From assembly GCA_946479075.1 (NCBI GenBank), contig CAMLDT010000176.1, positions 1 through 7,163 on the forward strand: DNA of 7,163 nt, written 5' to 3'. A model generated the notes under the pieces. The model saw only the letters and a program-made list of their open reading frames with translations. It was not told the DNA's origin and did no database searches. Shown here in pieces: positions 1 through 5,457 of this stretch (positions are counted from its first letter, which is position 1; every line of letters begins with the position of its first letter). Made by a program: the position numbers and the translations under genes. The stretch is from an uncultured Polaromonas sp. (GTDB lineage Bacteria > Pseudomonadota > Gammaproteobacteria > Burkholderiales > Burkholderiaceae).

Positions 1-106
1 GCGCCGCCACCCACAAGGCCGACAGCGTCGGCCACAGCAGCAGCAGCCAGCCCGCCGGGCGGTCCCAGCGGATCAGTTGCAAATACAGAGCCCCCACGCT
101 TTTCAC
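1..106 (-). CDS. ubiA: 4-hydroxybenzoate polyprenyltransferase, N-terminal fragment
   Basis: Only the first 35 codons are present; the gene continues past the left edge. Read on the minus strand from GTG at 106-104, the peptide contains [20 protein letters not shown] followed by TLSALWVAA. This is the characteristic N-terminus of UbiA: a short amphipathic lead, RWDRPAGW, then the first membrane helix. UbiA is an inner-membrane prenyltransferase that joins a polyprenyl chain to 4-hydroxybenzoate in ubiquinone synthesis. The start is uncertain: a second in-frame GTG lies at 97-95, there is no clear Shine-Dalgarno sequence, and the frame stays open back to the dps stop codon, which is in the same frame. 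The first codons (VKSVGA) lie in a palindromic repeat copy at 89-157, so the repeat seems to have replaced the native 5' end. The catalytic Asp-rich motifs lie outside the window. Confidence 0.8.
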   Translation of the reverse strand, partial: MKSVGALYLQLIRWDRPAGWLLLLWPTLSALWVAA

Positions 107-157
107 TTTGCGTAATGCGCTGCCCCCCGAGGGGGCTGTGCTTGCTTGGGGCGGCCC
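89..157 (+). repeat. Palindromic intergenic repeat, copy 1 (dps-ubiA junction)
   Basis: Three boxes match the copy inside recG (2636-2704, opposite orientation). Box A is agcccccacgct at 89-100. Box B is gctgccccccgagggggctg at 119-138. Box C is ttggggcggccc at 146-157. All three are identical between the copies; the spacers differ in sequence and by one base (18 and 7 nt here, 17 and 8 nt in recG). Both copies are 69 bp in total. Box B can fold as gcccc/ggggc with a 5-nt loop and could act as a weak hairpin downstream of dps, but no T-run follows. Similar elements are common between genes in Comamonadaceae (general knowledge, not checked here). Confidence 0.85.
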
Positions 158-196
158 TGCGCTGCGCACGTCGGCGTCTGAACCGCTCAAACGGGT

Positions 197-721
197 TTAG
201 TCTTCGAGCAGCGAACGCAGCATCCAGGCGGTCTGCTCGTGCACGGTCAGGCGCTGGGTCAGCAGGTCGGCGGTGGGCTCGTCGCTGGCCTTGTCGGCCA
301 GCGGGAACAGTTCACGCGCAGTGCGGGCCACGGCTTCGTGGCCCTTGACCAGGATACGCACCATCTCCATCGCCTGCGGCGGCTTGACCGGCACATCCGG
401 CAAGGACGTGAGGCGGCCGAACTCGGCGTAGGAACCGGGTGCGTGGTAGCCCAGCGAGCGGATGCGTTCGGCCACCGGGTCAACGGCGTTCCACAGCTCG
501 GTGTACTGCGTCATGAACATCACGTGCAGCGTGTTGAACATCGGGCCGGTCACATTCCAGTGGAAGTTGTGCGTGGTCAGGTAGAGCGTGTAGGTGTCGG
601 CCAGCAGGCGGCTCAAGCCCTGAGTGATGGCTGCACGGTCTTTTTCACTGATGCCGATGTTGATCGGTGGTGCACCGGTGCGGCTGGCAGGCGAGGCTTT
701 TTTGGGGGCAGATTTGGCCAT
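197..721 (-). CDS. dps: Dps-family DNA-binding ferritin-like protein
   Basis: The product is 174 aa, normal for Dps, which forms a 12-subunit shell that oxidises Fe(II) with peroxide and shields DNA. The N-terminal tail (residues 1-20, [10 protein letters not shown] start) is Lys/Ser/Ala-rich, fitting a DNA-binding tail. The ferritin-like core carries the Dps signature [16 protein letters not shown] (51-66) and [11 protein letters not shown] (81-91). By spacing, the inter-subunit ferroxidase ligands are His54, His66, Asp81 and Glu85. The acidic residue usually four positions after the second His is Met70 here. The ATG at 721 has a good ribosome site (aaagga, 7-12 nt upstream). The gene follows oxyR with a 111-bp gap holding a promoter and a probable OxyR operator, so peroxide induction is likely. 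Identification is firm; the effect of Met70 is unknown. Confidence 0.95.
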   Translation of the reverse strand: MAKSAPKKASPASRTGAPPINIGISEKDRAAITQGLSRLLADTYTLYLTTHNFHWNVTGPMFNTLHVMFMTQYTELWNAVDPVAERIRSLGYHAPGSYAEFGRLTSLPDVPVKPPQAMEMVRILVKGHEAVARTARELFPLADKASDEPTADLLTQRLTVHEQTAWMLRSLLED

Positions 722-726
722 GGCGA

Positions 727-734
727 TTTCCTTT
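727..734 (-). promoter_or_regulatory. dps ribosome binding site
   Basis: On the minus strand the sequence caaaggaa lies a few bases upstream of the ATG at 721. The AGGA core is at good spacing and supports this start for dps. Confidence 0.75.
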
Positions 735-751
735 GAAAAACTTCAGTCTTT

Positions 752-780
752 ACTCTAAGCAATCAGGCTCTACAGAGCAA
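752..780 (-). promoter_or_regulatory. Candidate sigma70 promoter of dps
   Basis: On the minus strand a -35-like TTGCTC (780-775) and a -10-like TAGAGT (757-752) are separated by exactly 17 bp. The -35 is poor (TTG only) and the -10 matches 4 of 6, as expected for an activator-dependent promoter. The transcript would start near 745, giving a leader of about 25 nt that includes the ribosome site. The OxyR-like operator directly abuts the -35. This was assigned by eye, with no experimental support. Confidence 0.55.
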
Positions 781-816
781 CAGTCAAACTGTATCGCCTT
801 GATAGACATCATGAAA
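780..816 (-). promoter_or_regulatory. Probable OxyR operator upstream of dps
   Basis: The known OxyR motif is two ATAGnTnnnAnCTAT units separated by 7 bp. On the plus strand, 780-794 (acagtcaaactgtat) and 802-816 (atagacatcatgaaa) have exactly that layout, with 795-801 as spacer. About 12 of 20 conserved positions match; the inner half-sites are best (TAT-N7-ATAG). The site overlaps the -35 by one base, the position where OxyR usually contacts RNA polymerase. The adjacent oxyR gene makes this a likely peroxide-response switch. Confidence 0.6.
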
Positions 817-846
817 ACCCCCGGCGCGCCGCTCACGAGAGGCGCG
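813..846 (-). terminator. Possible weak terminator/attenuator at the oxyR 3' end
   Basis: On the minus strand, cgcgcc (846-841) can pair with ggcgcg (830-825), with a few further pairs inside, and a TTTT run follows at 817-814. The oxyR stop codon (835-833) lies in the loop region. The gap between stem and T-run (gccgggggg-like, about 7 nt) is long for a classical terminator, so efficiency is doubtful and some read-through into dps is plausible. Confidence 0.35.
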
Positions 847-1816
847 TCACGCCCGGCAGCTCGCAGGCATAAATGGCATTGCGCAAGGCAGCAATCGCTT
901 CATAACGCGTGAAGCTGCGGCGCCACGCCAGCACCACGCGCCGGCTCGGCACATGGCCTTCAAAGGGCAGGTACTTGATATACGAGGGCAACTCCGGGAC
1001 ATCCTTGCCCTTGCCTTTTGTGGCGGCTTTCGCAGGGACCGGCGGCAGCAGGGACTCTTTGGGCACACTCAGCCGCGGCACCAGCGTCACCCCCATGCCG
1101 GCGGCCACCATGTGTTTGATGGTTTCCAGTGACGAGCCCTCAAAACTCCGGCGTATGCCTTCGGCGTTGCTGGAAAAGCGTGCGAACTCCGGGCAAACCT
1201 CCAGCACATGGTCGCGAAAGCAGTGACCGGTGCCCAGCAGCAGCATGGTTTCCTGCTTGAGTTCTTCGGCAGTGATGCTGTCGCGCGCGGCCAGCGCATG
1301 GGTGCTCGGCACCGCCGCCATGAAGGGCTCGTCGTACAGCGGCGCAATCGCCAGATTGGTGTCCGGGAAAGGCTCGGCCAGGATGGCGCAATCGATCTCG
1401 CCGGTGCGCAGCTCTTCCAGCAGCTTGACGGTGAAGTTCTCCTGCAGCATCAGCGGCATCTGCGGCGTGTGCGCAATGGCCTGGCGCACCAGGTCCGGCA
1501 ACAGGTAGGGGCCGATGGTGTAGATCACCCCCAGGCGCAGGGCGCCGGCCAGCGGATCCTTGCCGCGCCGGGCAATCTCGCGGATGCTGTCGGCCTGCTC
1601 CAGCACGCTTTGCGCCTGGCGCACGATGTCTTCGCCCAGCGGCGTCACCGTGATCTCGTTGGCATTGCGCTCGAACAGCTTGACCTGCAATTCCTCCTCA
1701 AGCTTCTTGATCGCCACGCTGAGTGTGGGCTGCGATACGTGGCAGGCCTCGGCACCCCGGCCGAAATGTTTTTCGCGGGCGACGGCAACGATGTATTTGA
1801 GTTCGGTCAGCGTCAT
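833..1816 (-). CDS. oxyR: LysR-type hydrogen-peroxide-sensing transcription regulator OxyR
   Basis: The product is 327 aa. An N-terminal winged helix-turn-helix (about residues 1-60, with CHVSQPTLSVAIKKLEEEL at 25-43) is followed by a LysR substrate-binding-like regulatory domain (about 90-310). The redox pair is plain: GHCFRDHVLEVC places cysteines at 199 and 208, the same numbers as the Cys199-Cys208 disulfide of E. coli OxyR. SSLETIKHMVAAGMGVTLVP (228-247) also matches OxyR. On oxidation the family activates genes such as katG, ahp and dps; dps lies directly downstream here. The protein is about 20 residues longer than the E. coli one, mostly from a Pro/Ala/Lys/Gly-rich segment at about 256-275. 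The ATG at 1816 aligns with family N-termini but has only a weak ribosome site (ggtg), and it overlaps the stop of a leader ORF made from a duplicated oxyR start. Confidence 0.95.
   Translation of the reverse strand: MTLTELKYIVAVAREKHFGRGAEACHVSQPTLSVAIKKLEEELQVKLFERNANEITVTPLGEDIVRQAQSVLEQADSIREIARRGKDPLAGALRLGVIYTIGPYLLPDLVRQAIAHTPQMPLMLQENFTVKLLEELRTGEIDCAILAEPFPDTNLAIAPLYDEPFMAAVPSTHALAARDSITAEELKQETMLLLGTGHCFRDHVLEVCPEFARFSSNAEGIRRSFEGSSLETIKHMVAAGMGVTLVPRLSVPKESLLPPVPAKAATKGKGKDVPELPSYIKYLPFEGHVPSRRVVLAWRRSFTRYEAIAALRNAIYACELPGVTRLS
1782..1816 (-). repeat. Direct repeat, copy at the functional oxyR start
   Basis: This 35-bp segment encodes OxyR residues 1-12 (MTLTELKYIVAV, ending within Val12). 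It recurs at 1919-1953 in the same orientation with one mismatch (1784 versus 1921). The mismatch is silent, an Ala codon GCC versus GCT. The perfect core is 32 bp (1785-1816). Confidence 0.95.
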
Positions 1817-1953
1817 CGTGGTTCACCATTTCTATCACCCACTGAGGCCGTCGCCAACGATTGTGTCCGGGGGTCGATCCCCGCGAGCGGGGCCCCTCGC
1901 CCTGTCCCTCCCACAATCACAGCAACGATGTATTTGAGTTCGGTCAGCGTCAT
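1813..1953 (-). CDS. Leader ORF built from a duplicated oxyR 5' end (46 aa)
   Basis: This ORF starts with ATG at 1953 and repeats the OxyR N-terminus for 12 residues (MTLTELKYIVAV). It then runs through unrelated sequence (IVGGTGRGAPLAGIDPRTQS at 13-32, then a polar tail) to a TGA at 1815-1813. That stop overlaps the oxyR ATG (1816-1814) as ATGA, the usual layout for translational coupling. Its start sits in the original upstream context and has no clear Shine-Dalgarno sequence; cacaat lies 8-13 bases upstream and could be a -10 for a near-leaderless start. It may be a translated coupling leader, or a decoy left by an insertion that split off the native start. The encoded tail has no recognisable domain. 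The ORF and overlap are certain; translation is inferred. Confidence 0.45.
   Translation of the reverse strand: MTLTELKYIVAVIVGGTGRGAPLAGIDPRTQSLATASVGDRNGEPR
1859..1918. repeat. 60-bp segment with terminal inverted repeats and alternative hairpins
   Basis: Perfect 7-bp ends, gattgtg (1859-1865) and cacaatc (1912-1918), enclose three complementary GC arms: cgggg at 1868-1872, ccccg at 1879-1883 and cgggg at 1888-1892. The middle arm can pair with either neighbour (6-nt or 4-nt loop) but not both. The segment lies wholly inside the spacer between the two oxyR start copies. No transposase or known miniature element is recognised. Confidence 0.6.
1919..1953 (-). repeat. Direct repeat, upstream copy of the oxyR start
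   Basis: This is the second copy of the 35-bp segment at 1782-1816, located 137 bp further upstream on the minus strand. Sequence similarity ends abruptly on both sides. Upstream it joins sequence unlike that before the functional start, so a plain tandem duplication does not explain it. Confidence 0.95.
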
Positions 1954-2021
1954 GGGCTTTATTGTGCGGCTTTTCGCGCAGCGGGGCGAGGCAGAATCCT
2001 GGGATCGCGTGAGGCACCCCT

Positions 2022-2076
2022 CCTGCCGGCCATGCAGACCGCAGACGCGGCGTGATGCACAGCGCCCGGCGGCAGG
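2022..2076 (-). other. Stem-loop immediately after the recG stop codon
   Basis: Inverted arms cctgccg (2022-2028) and cggcagg (2070-2076) begin one base past the recG stop (2080-2078). A nested hairpin, ccgc/gcgg with an agac loop, lies at 2039-2050. No T-run follows on the minus strand, so this is not a standard intrinsic terminator; it may protect the recG mRNA 3' end or be chance in GC-rich DNA. The rest of the gap (1954-2021) shows no convincing signal. Confidence 0.3.
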
Positions 2077-2077
2077 T

Positions 2078-4387
2078 TCAGGCCTTCAAAAACTCCGCCT
2101 TCCCCCCCAGCCACCTCAGGATATGCCGGTGCGCCAGTTCCGGATATTTGTCCAGCATCACCGGCGCCAGCGCGCGCGCCCAGGCCAGCAGCCCGGTGTC
2201 CGTGGCCAGATCGGCAAAACGCAGCAAAGGTGCACCGGACTGCCGCGCGCCGAGGAATTCACCGGGGCCGCGAATGTCCAGGTCGCGCCTGGCGATCTCG
2301 AAACCGTCCTGGGTCTCGACCATGGCCTTGAGCCGGGCCCGCGCGGTTTCGCCCAGGCGCGGCGCATCGCCGGTGGAATACAGCAACACGCAGGCCGACG
2401 CGGCCGCGCCGCGCCCGACGCGGCCGCGCAACTGGTGCAACTGCGAGAGGCCAAACCGCTCGGCGTGTTCGATCACCATCAACGAGGCATTGGGCACGTC
2501 CACACCAACCTCGATCACGGTGGTGCTGACCAGCACGCCGAGCTCGCCGCTGGTGAACTGCGCCATCACTGCTTTTTTCTCGGCCACCGGCATGCGTGAA
2601 TGCAGCAGCCCGACTTGGGTGCCGGCTCCACCGCCGGGCCGCCCCAAGGCGGAGCCAGCCCCCTCGGGGGGCAGCGACCCGCGCAGCGGCGGAGCGTGGG
2701 GGCTATTCAGCGCCGCGCTCAGGGCTTCATGCGTCTGGGTGGCATTGATCAGGTCCACCGATTCGCTTTCCTCGATCAGCGGGCAGACCCAGTAAACCTG
2801 CCGGCCCTCAGCGAGCTGGCTGCGGATGCGCTCCACCACTTCGTCGCGCCGCGCCTCACTGACGACCTTGGTCACGATGGGTGTACGGCCCGGCGGCAGC
2901 TCGTCGATGGTCGAGACATCGAGGTCGGCGTAATAACTCATCGCCAGCGTGCGCGGGATCGGCGTGGCGGTCATCATCAGCAAATGAGGCTCCACCCCCG
3001 TTGCGGGCTCACTGCGTGTAGCCGCCTCCCCCCTCAAGGGGGCGACACCCTGCGGCCCGGCAGAGCCGGTTCCGCGGTGCCCCTGGTCAAGACCCTCCTC
3101 GGATCCGCCAACAGTCATCTTGCTGCGCAAAGCCAGCCGCTGCGCGACGCCGAAGCGATGTTGTTCGTCGATGATGGCCAGCGCCAGGTTCTTGAAAACC
3201 ACCTTGTCCTGGATCACGGCGTGGGTGCCGACCACCAGCCCGGCCGCGCCGCTGGCGATCATCGCCAGCGCCTCACGCCGCTCTTTGGCTTTCTGGCTGC
3301 CAGTGAGCCAGGCGGTCTGAATGCCCAGCGGCTCCAGCCAGCCAATCAGCTTGCGGAAATGCTGCTCTGCGAGGATTTCGGTCGGCGCCATCAGGGCGCA
3401 TTGCCAGCCGGCGTCCATGCAGCGCGCCGCCGCCAGCGCCGCCACCACGGTCTTGCCGGAGCCGACATCGCCTTGCAACAGGCGGTGCATGGGCAGGTTT
3501 TTCTGCAAATCGGCCGCGATCTCGGCGCTGACCCGCTGCTGAGCGGCGGTCAGGCGGAAGGGCAGGCGCTCCAGCAACTGTTCCTGCAAGGTGCATTCGG
3601 GCCCGTGCACAGGCGCCCGCAGCGCCGGCGCGCGCATGGCGGCCCGCACCCGCCGCGCCTGCAGTTGCGACAACTGCTGCGCCACCAGCTCCTCGGCTTT
3701 CAGCCGCTGCCACGCCGGGTGGCTGCGGTCTTCCAGCGTGGAGAGCGCAACATCAGGCTCAGGATTATGCAAAAATGATAGCGCCTCACGCAGGCCGGAC
3801 AAGGGCTGCGGCAGGTTTTTGCTTGTAAATTCAGCGGGAAGGGTTTCCGACAGGTCAGCCCGCGCCAAGCCGCCCAGCACCGCCTTGCGCAGATAGGCCT
3901 GCGGCAGACCGGCCACCGTGGGGTAGACCGGCGTCAGCGCCGTCGCCAGCTCACCGCCAGCCACGCGAAAGCCCGGATGCACCATCTCGCGCCCGGCAAA
4001 GCCGCCGCGAATTTCACCGCGCACCCGCACGCGCGCACCGACGCTGAGCGTTTTCTGGTGCGACGGGTAGAAGTTGATGAAGCGCAACACGCAGGTGTCG
4101 CTGCCGTCATCAACCGTCACGCGCAACTGGCGGCGCGGCCGGAAACTGACCTCGCTGTGTATCACCTGGCCTTCGATCTGCACCATCTCGCCGTCGCGCG
4201 CATCGGTCAGCCGCGTGATGCGGGTTTCGTCCTCGTAACGCAGCGGCAAATGCAGGGCCAGGTCAATGTCGCGGCGCAAGCCCAGCTTTTCCAGCGCTTT
4301 TTGCGGCTGCGATTTGGGCGCCGCCGCAGTGCCGGCGCCCGCCACTGCCGGTATTGCCTTTCGGGAAGAAGCTGCAGGGGGCGCCAT
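2078..4387 (-). CDS. recG: ATP-dependent DNA helicase RecG with two repeat-derived insertions
   Basis: RecG is a superfamily-2 helicase that remodels stalled replication forks and Holliday junctions. The product is 769 aa against 693 in E. coli. The N-terminal wedge domain ([23 protein letters not shown], about 35-57) is followed by an OB-like fold. Helicase motifs follow: Walker A GDVGSGKT (306-313), DEQH (407-410), TATPIPRT (473-480), [10 protein letters not shown] region (540-549), [10 protein letters not shown] (621-630) and QLRGRVGRG (652-660). [18 protein letters not shown] (701-718) is the RecG C-terminal signature. The excess length comes mainly from two in-frame stretches. One, about 424-466 (nt 2990-3118), lies between DEQH and TATP; the other, about 561-590 (nt 2618-2707), lies before HSRM. 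Both contain palindromic intergenic repeats. The ATG at 4387 has a GGAGG 12 nt upstream; a GTG at codon 15 is an alternative start. recG is divergent from queA across 17 bp. Confidence 0.93.
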   Translation of the reverse strand: MAPPAASSRKAIPAVAGAGTAAAPKSQPQKALEKLGLRRDIDLALHLPLRYEDETRITRLTDARDGEMVQIEGQVIHSEVSFRPRRQLRVTVDDGSDTCVLRFINFYPSHQKTLSVGARVRVRGEIRGGFAGREMVHPGFRVAGGELATALTPVYPTVAGLPQAYLRKAVLGGLARADLSETLPAEFTSKNLPQPLSGLREALSFLHNPEPDVALSTLEDRSHPAWQRLKAEELVAQQLSQLQARRVRAAMRAPALRAPVHGPECTLQEQLLERLPFRLTAAQQRVSAEIAADLQKNLPMHRLLQGDVGSGKTVVAALAAARCMDAGWQCALMAPTEILAEQHFRKLIGWLEPLGIQTAWLTGSQKAKERREALAMIASGAAGLVVGTHAVIQDKVVFKNLALAIIDEQHRFGVAQRLALRSKMTVGGSEEGLDQGHRGTGSAGPQGVAPLRGEAATRSEPATGVEPHLLMMTATPIPRTLAMSYYADLDVSTIDELPPGRTPIVTKVVSEARRDEVVERIRSQLAEGRQVYWVCPLIEESESVDLINATQTHEALSAALNSPHAPPLRGSLPPEGAGSALGRPGGGAGTQVGLLHSRMPVAEKKAVMAQFTSGELGVLVSTTVIEVGVDVPNASLMVIEHAERFGLSQLHQLRGRVGRGAAASACVLLYSTGDAPRLGETARARLKAMVETQDGFEIARRDLDIRGPGEFLGARQSGAPLLRFADLATDTGLLAWARALAPVMLDKYPELAHRHILRWLGGKAEFLKA
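2636..2704 (-). repeat. Palindromic repeat, copy 2, inside recG
   Basis: This matches copy 1 at 89-157 in reverse orientation: box A at 2693-2704, box B cagccccctcggggggcagc at 2656-2675, box C gggccgccccaa at 2636-2647. It is translated as part of RecG (residues about 562-584, [20 protein letters not shown] region). The E. coli RecG loop here is only about four residues, so the repeat accounts for nearly all the added length at this site. Confidence 0.85.
2990..3118 (-). repeat. Related palindromic repeat, copy 3, inside recG
   Basis: The core ccccc-tcaa-ggggg hairpin at 3029-3042 is flanked by GC-rich sequence typical of Comamonadaceae intergenic repeats (gacaccctgcggcccggc at 3044-3061, gccggttccgcggtgcccc after it). 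It differs from copies 1 and 2 in sequence but has a similar layout. It encodes a Gly/Arg/Ala-rich stretch containing [15 protein letters not shown] within RecG. The outer limits are estimated from where helicase similarity stops and resumes; the core palindrome is certain. Confidence 0.6.
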
Positions 4388-4404
4388 GGGACAATTGTGC
4401 CTCC
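4388..4404. promoter_or_regulatory. Compact divergent recG/queA control region
   Basis: Only 17 bp separate the two start codons. The perfect palindrome acaattgt (4391-4398) gives a -10-like hexamer in both directions: GACAAT (4390-4395, plus) preceded by TGG as an extended -10 (4387-4389), and CACAAT (4399-4394, minus). If used, both transcripts would start at or near their ATG. No good -35 is visible at 16-18 bp on either side. The recG Shine-Dalgarno-like GGAGG (minus 4404-4400) abuts the queA start codon, so if recG transcription begins upstream of it, the recG promoter lies within queA. Confidence 0.4.
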
Positions 4405-5457
4405 ATGAAGACCTCGTTTTGCCTCAGTGATTTTGATTTCACCCTCCCCGACGAACTGATCGCCCAGCACCCGGCCGCGGAGCGCAGCGCCTCGCGCCTG
4501 CTGGACGGGCGCGGCGCCACGCCGGTGGACCGGCGTTTTGCCGACCTGCCGGATCTGCTGCAGCCCGACGACCTGCTGGTGCTCAACGACACCAAGGTGG
4601 TCAAGGCGCGCCTGTTCGGTCAGAAAAGCAGCGGCGGGCGGCTGGAGCTGCTGATTGAGCGGGTCCTGTCACCCTCCGCGGATGCCGGGCATGAGGTGGC
4701 GGCGCACATGAAGGTCAGCAAGAAGCCCTTGCCCGGTGCGGTGATGCAGATGGACGGCGGCTTCACGGCAACGCTGCTGGGCCGCTGGCCCAACGAGGAC
4801 GGGCCGCTCTACCGCTTTGCGCTCAGCAGCGACCCCTACGCGCTGATGGAAACACACGGCCACGTACCGCTGCCGCCTTACATCACCCACGGGGATTCCG
4901 CCGACGACGAACGCCGCTACCAGACCGTGTTTGCCAAAACGCCCGGCGCGGTCGCCGCCCCGACGGCGGCGCTGCATTTTGATGAAGCCGTGCTGGCGCG
5001 GCTGGCCGGGCGCGGCATCCGGCGCGCCCACGTCACGCTGCATGTGGGTGCGGGCACCTTTCAGCCGGTCAAGGCGGAAAAAATCAGCGACCACGTCATG
5101 CATCACGAACGCTTCGAGGTCCCCGAAGCCACGCTGCAGGCGATCCGCGACTGCAAGGCCCGCGGCGGGCGCGTGGTGGCCGTCGGCACCACCTGCGTGC
5201 GGGCGCTGGAGTCTGCCGCGAAGTTCGGCCCTGATTGCAAGGACACCAACATCTTCATCACGCCGGGCTTCGAGTTCCAGCTGGTGGATGTTTTGCTGAC
5301 CAACTTCCACCTGCCCAAAAGCACGCTGATGATGCTGGTCAGCGCCTTTGCCGGCTACGACCACATCATGGCGCTGTACCGGCATGCGATTGAACAGCGC
5401 TACCGCTTTTTCAGTTACGGCGACGCCATGCTGTTGCAGCGCCGGGACAACGCATGA
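4405..5457 (+). CDS. queA: S-adenosylmethionine:tRNA ribosyltransferase-isomerase
   Basis: QueA transfers and rearranges the ribosyl part of SAM onto preQ1 at tRNA position 34, giving epoxyqueuosine, the step after Tgt. The product is 350 aa, near the E. coli length of 356. Family blocks are all present in order: [17 protein letters not shown] (7-23), [15 protein letters not shown] (58-72), GHVPLPPYI (152-160), [21 protein letters not shown] (172-192), [10 protein letters not shown] (213-222), [10 protein letters not shown] (261-270), [10 protein letters not shown] (299-308) and FSYGDAMLL (336-344). An in-frame ATG at 4354 would add 17 residues but lies inside recG and precedes the family N-terminus, so 4405 is preferred. 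No strong ribosome site precedes 4405. The stop overlaps the next gene's start (ATGA). No odd residues were noticed. Confidence 0.96.
   Translation: MKTSFCLSDFDFTLPDELIAQHPAAERSASRLLDGRGATPVDRRFADLPDLLQPDDLLVLNDTKVVKARLFGQKSSGGRLELLIERVLSPSADAGHEVAAHMKVSKKPLPGAVMQMDGGFTATLLGRWPNEDGPLYRFALSSDPYALMETHGHVPLPPYITHGDSADDERRYQTVFAKTPGAVAAPTAALHFDEAVLARLAGRGIRRAHVTLHVGAGTFQPVKAEKISDHVMHHERFEVPEATLQAIRDCKARGGRVVAVGTTCVRALESAAKFGPDCKDTNIFITPGFEFQLVDVLLTNFHLPKSTLMMLVSAFAGYDHIMALYRHAIEQRYRFFSYGDAMLLQRRDNA

Noticed and set aside
119..138. Box B hairpin as the intrinsic terminator of dps
   Set aside because: A GC stem is possible but no T-run follows on the minus strand. The element is better explained as a dispersed repeat.
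239..736. Plus-strand 165-codon open frame opposite dps
   Set aside because: It is antisense to dps and covers its whole length. The composition is typical of a shadow frame.
1869..1883. Sequence gggggtcgatcccc as a possible tRNA T-arm or attachment site
   Set aside because: It superficially resembles a T-loop, but no acceptor, D or anticodon arm surrounds it, and no integrase or att partner is present.
1817..1921. The 105-bp spacer as a group II intron or insertion sequence
   Set aside because: It is far too short, has no intron domain V-like hairpin, no transposase and no short target duplication of a known family.
1698..2017. Other-frame ORFs across the oxyR duplication
   Set aside because: Their shared peptide stretch (HDADRTQIHR-like) arises only because the direct repeat is read out of frame. 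There is no independent support.
2618..3118. recG as a pseudogene because of the insertions
   Set aside because: The reading frame is intact over 769 codons, both insertions are in frame, and all helicase motifs and the C-terminal signature are present.
1208..3778. Long plus-strand open frames (463 and 392 codons) opposite oxyR and recG
   Set aside because: They are antisense to clearly recognised genes. Their products are Arg/Gln/His/Gly-rich with no domain, as expected for stop-poor shadow frames in GC-rich DNA.
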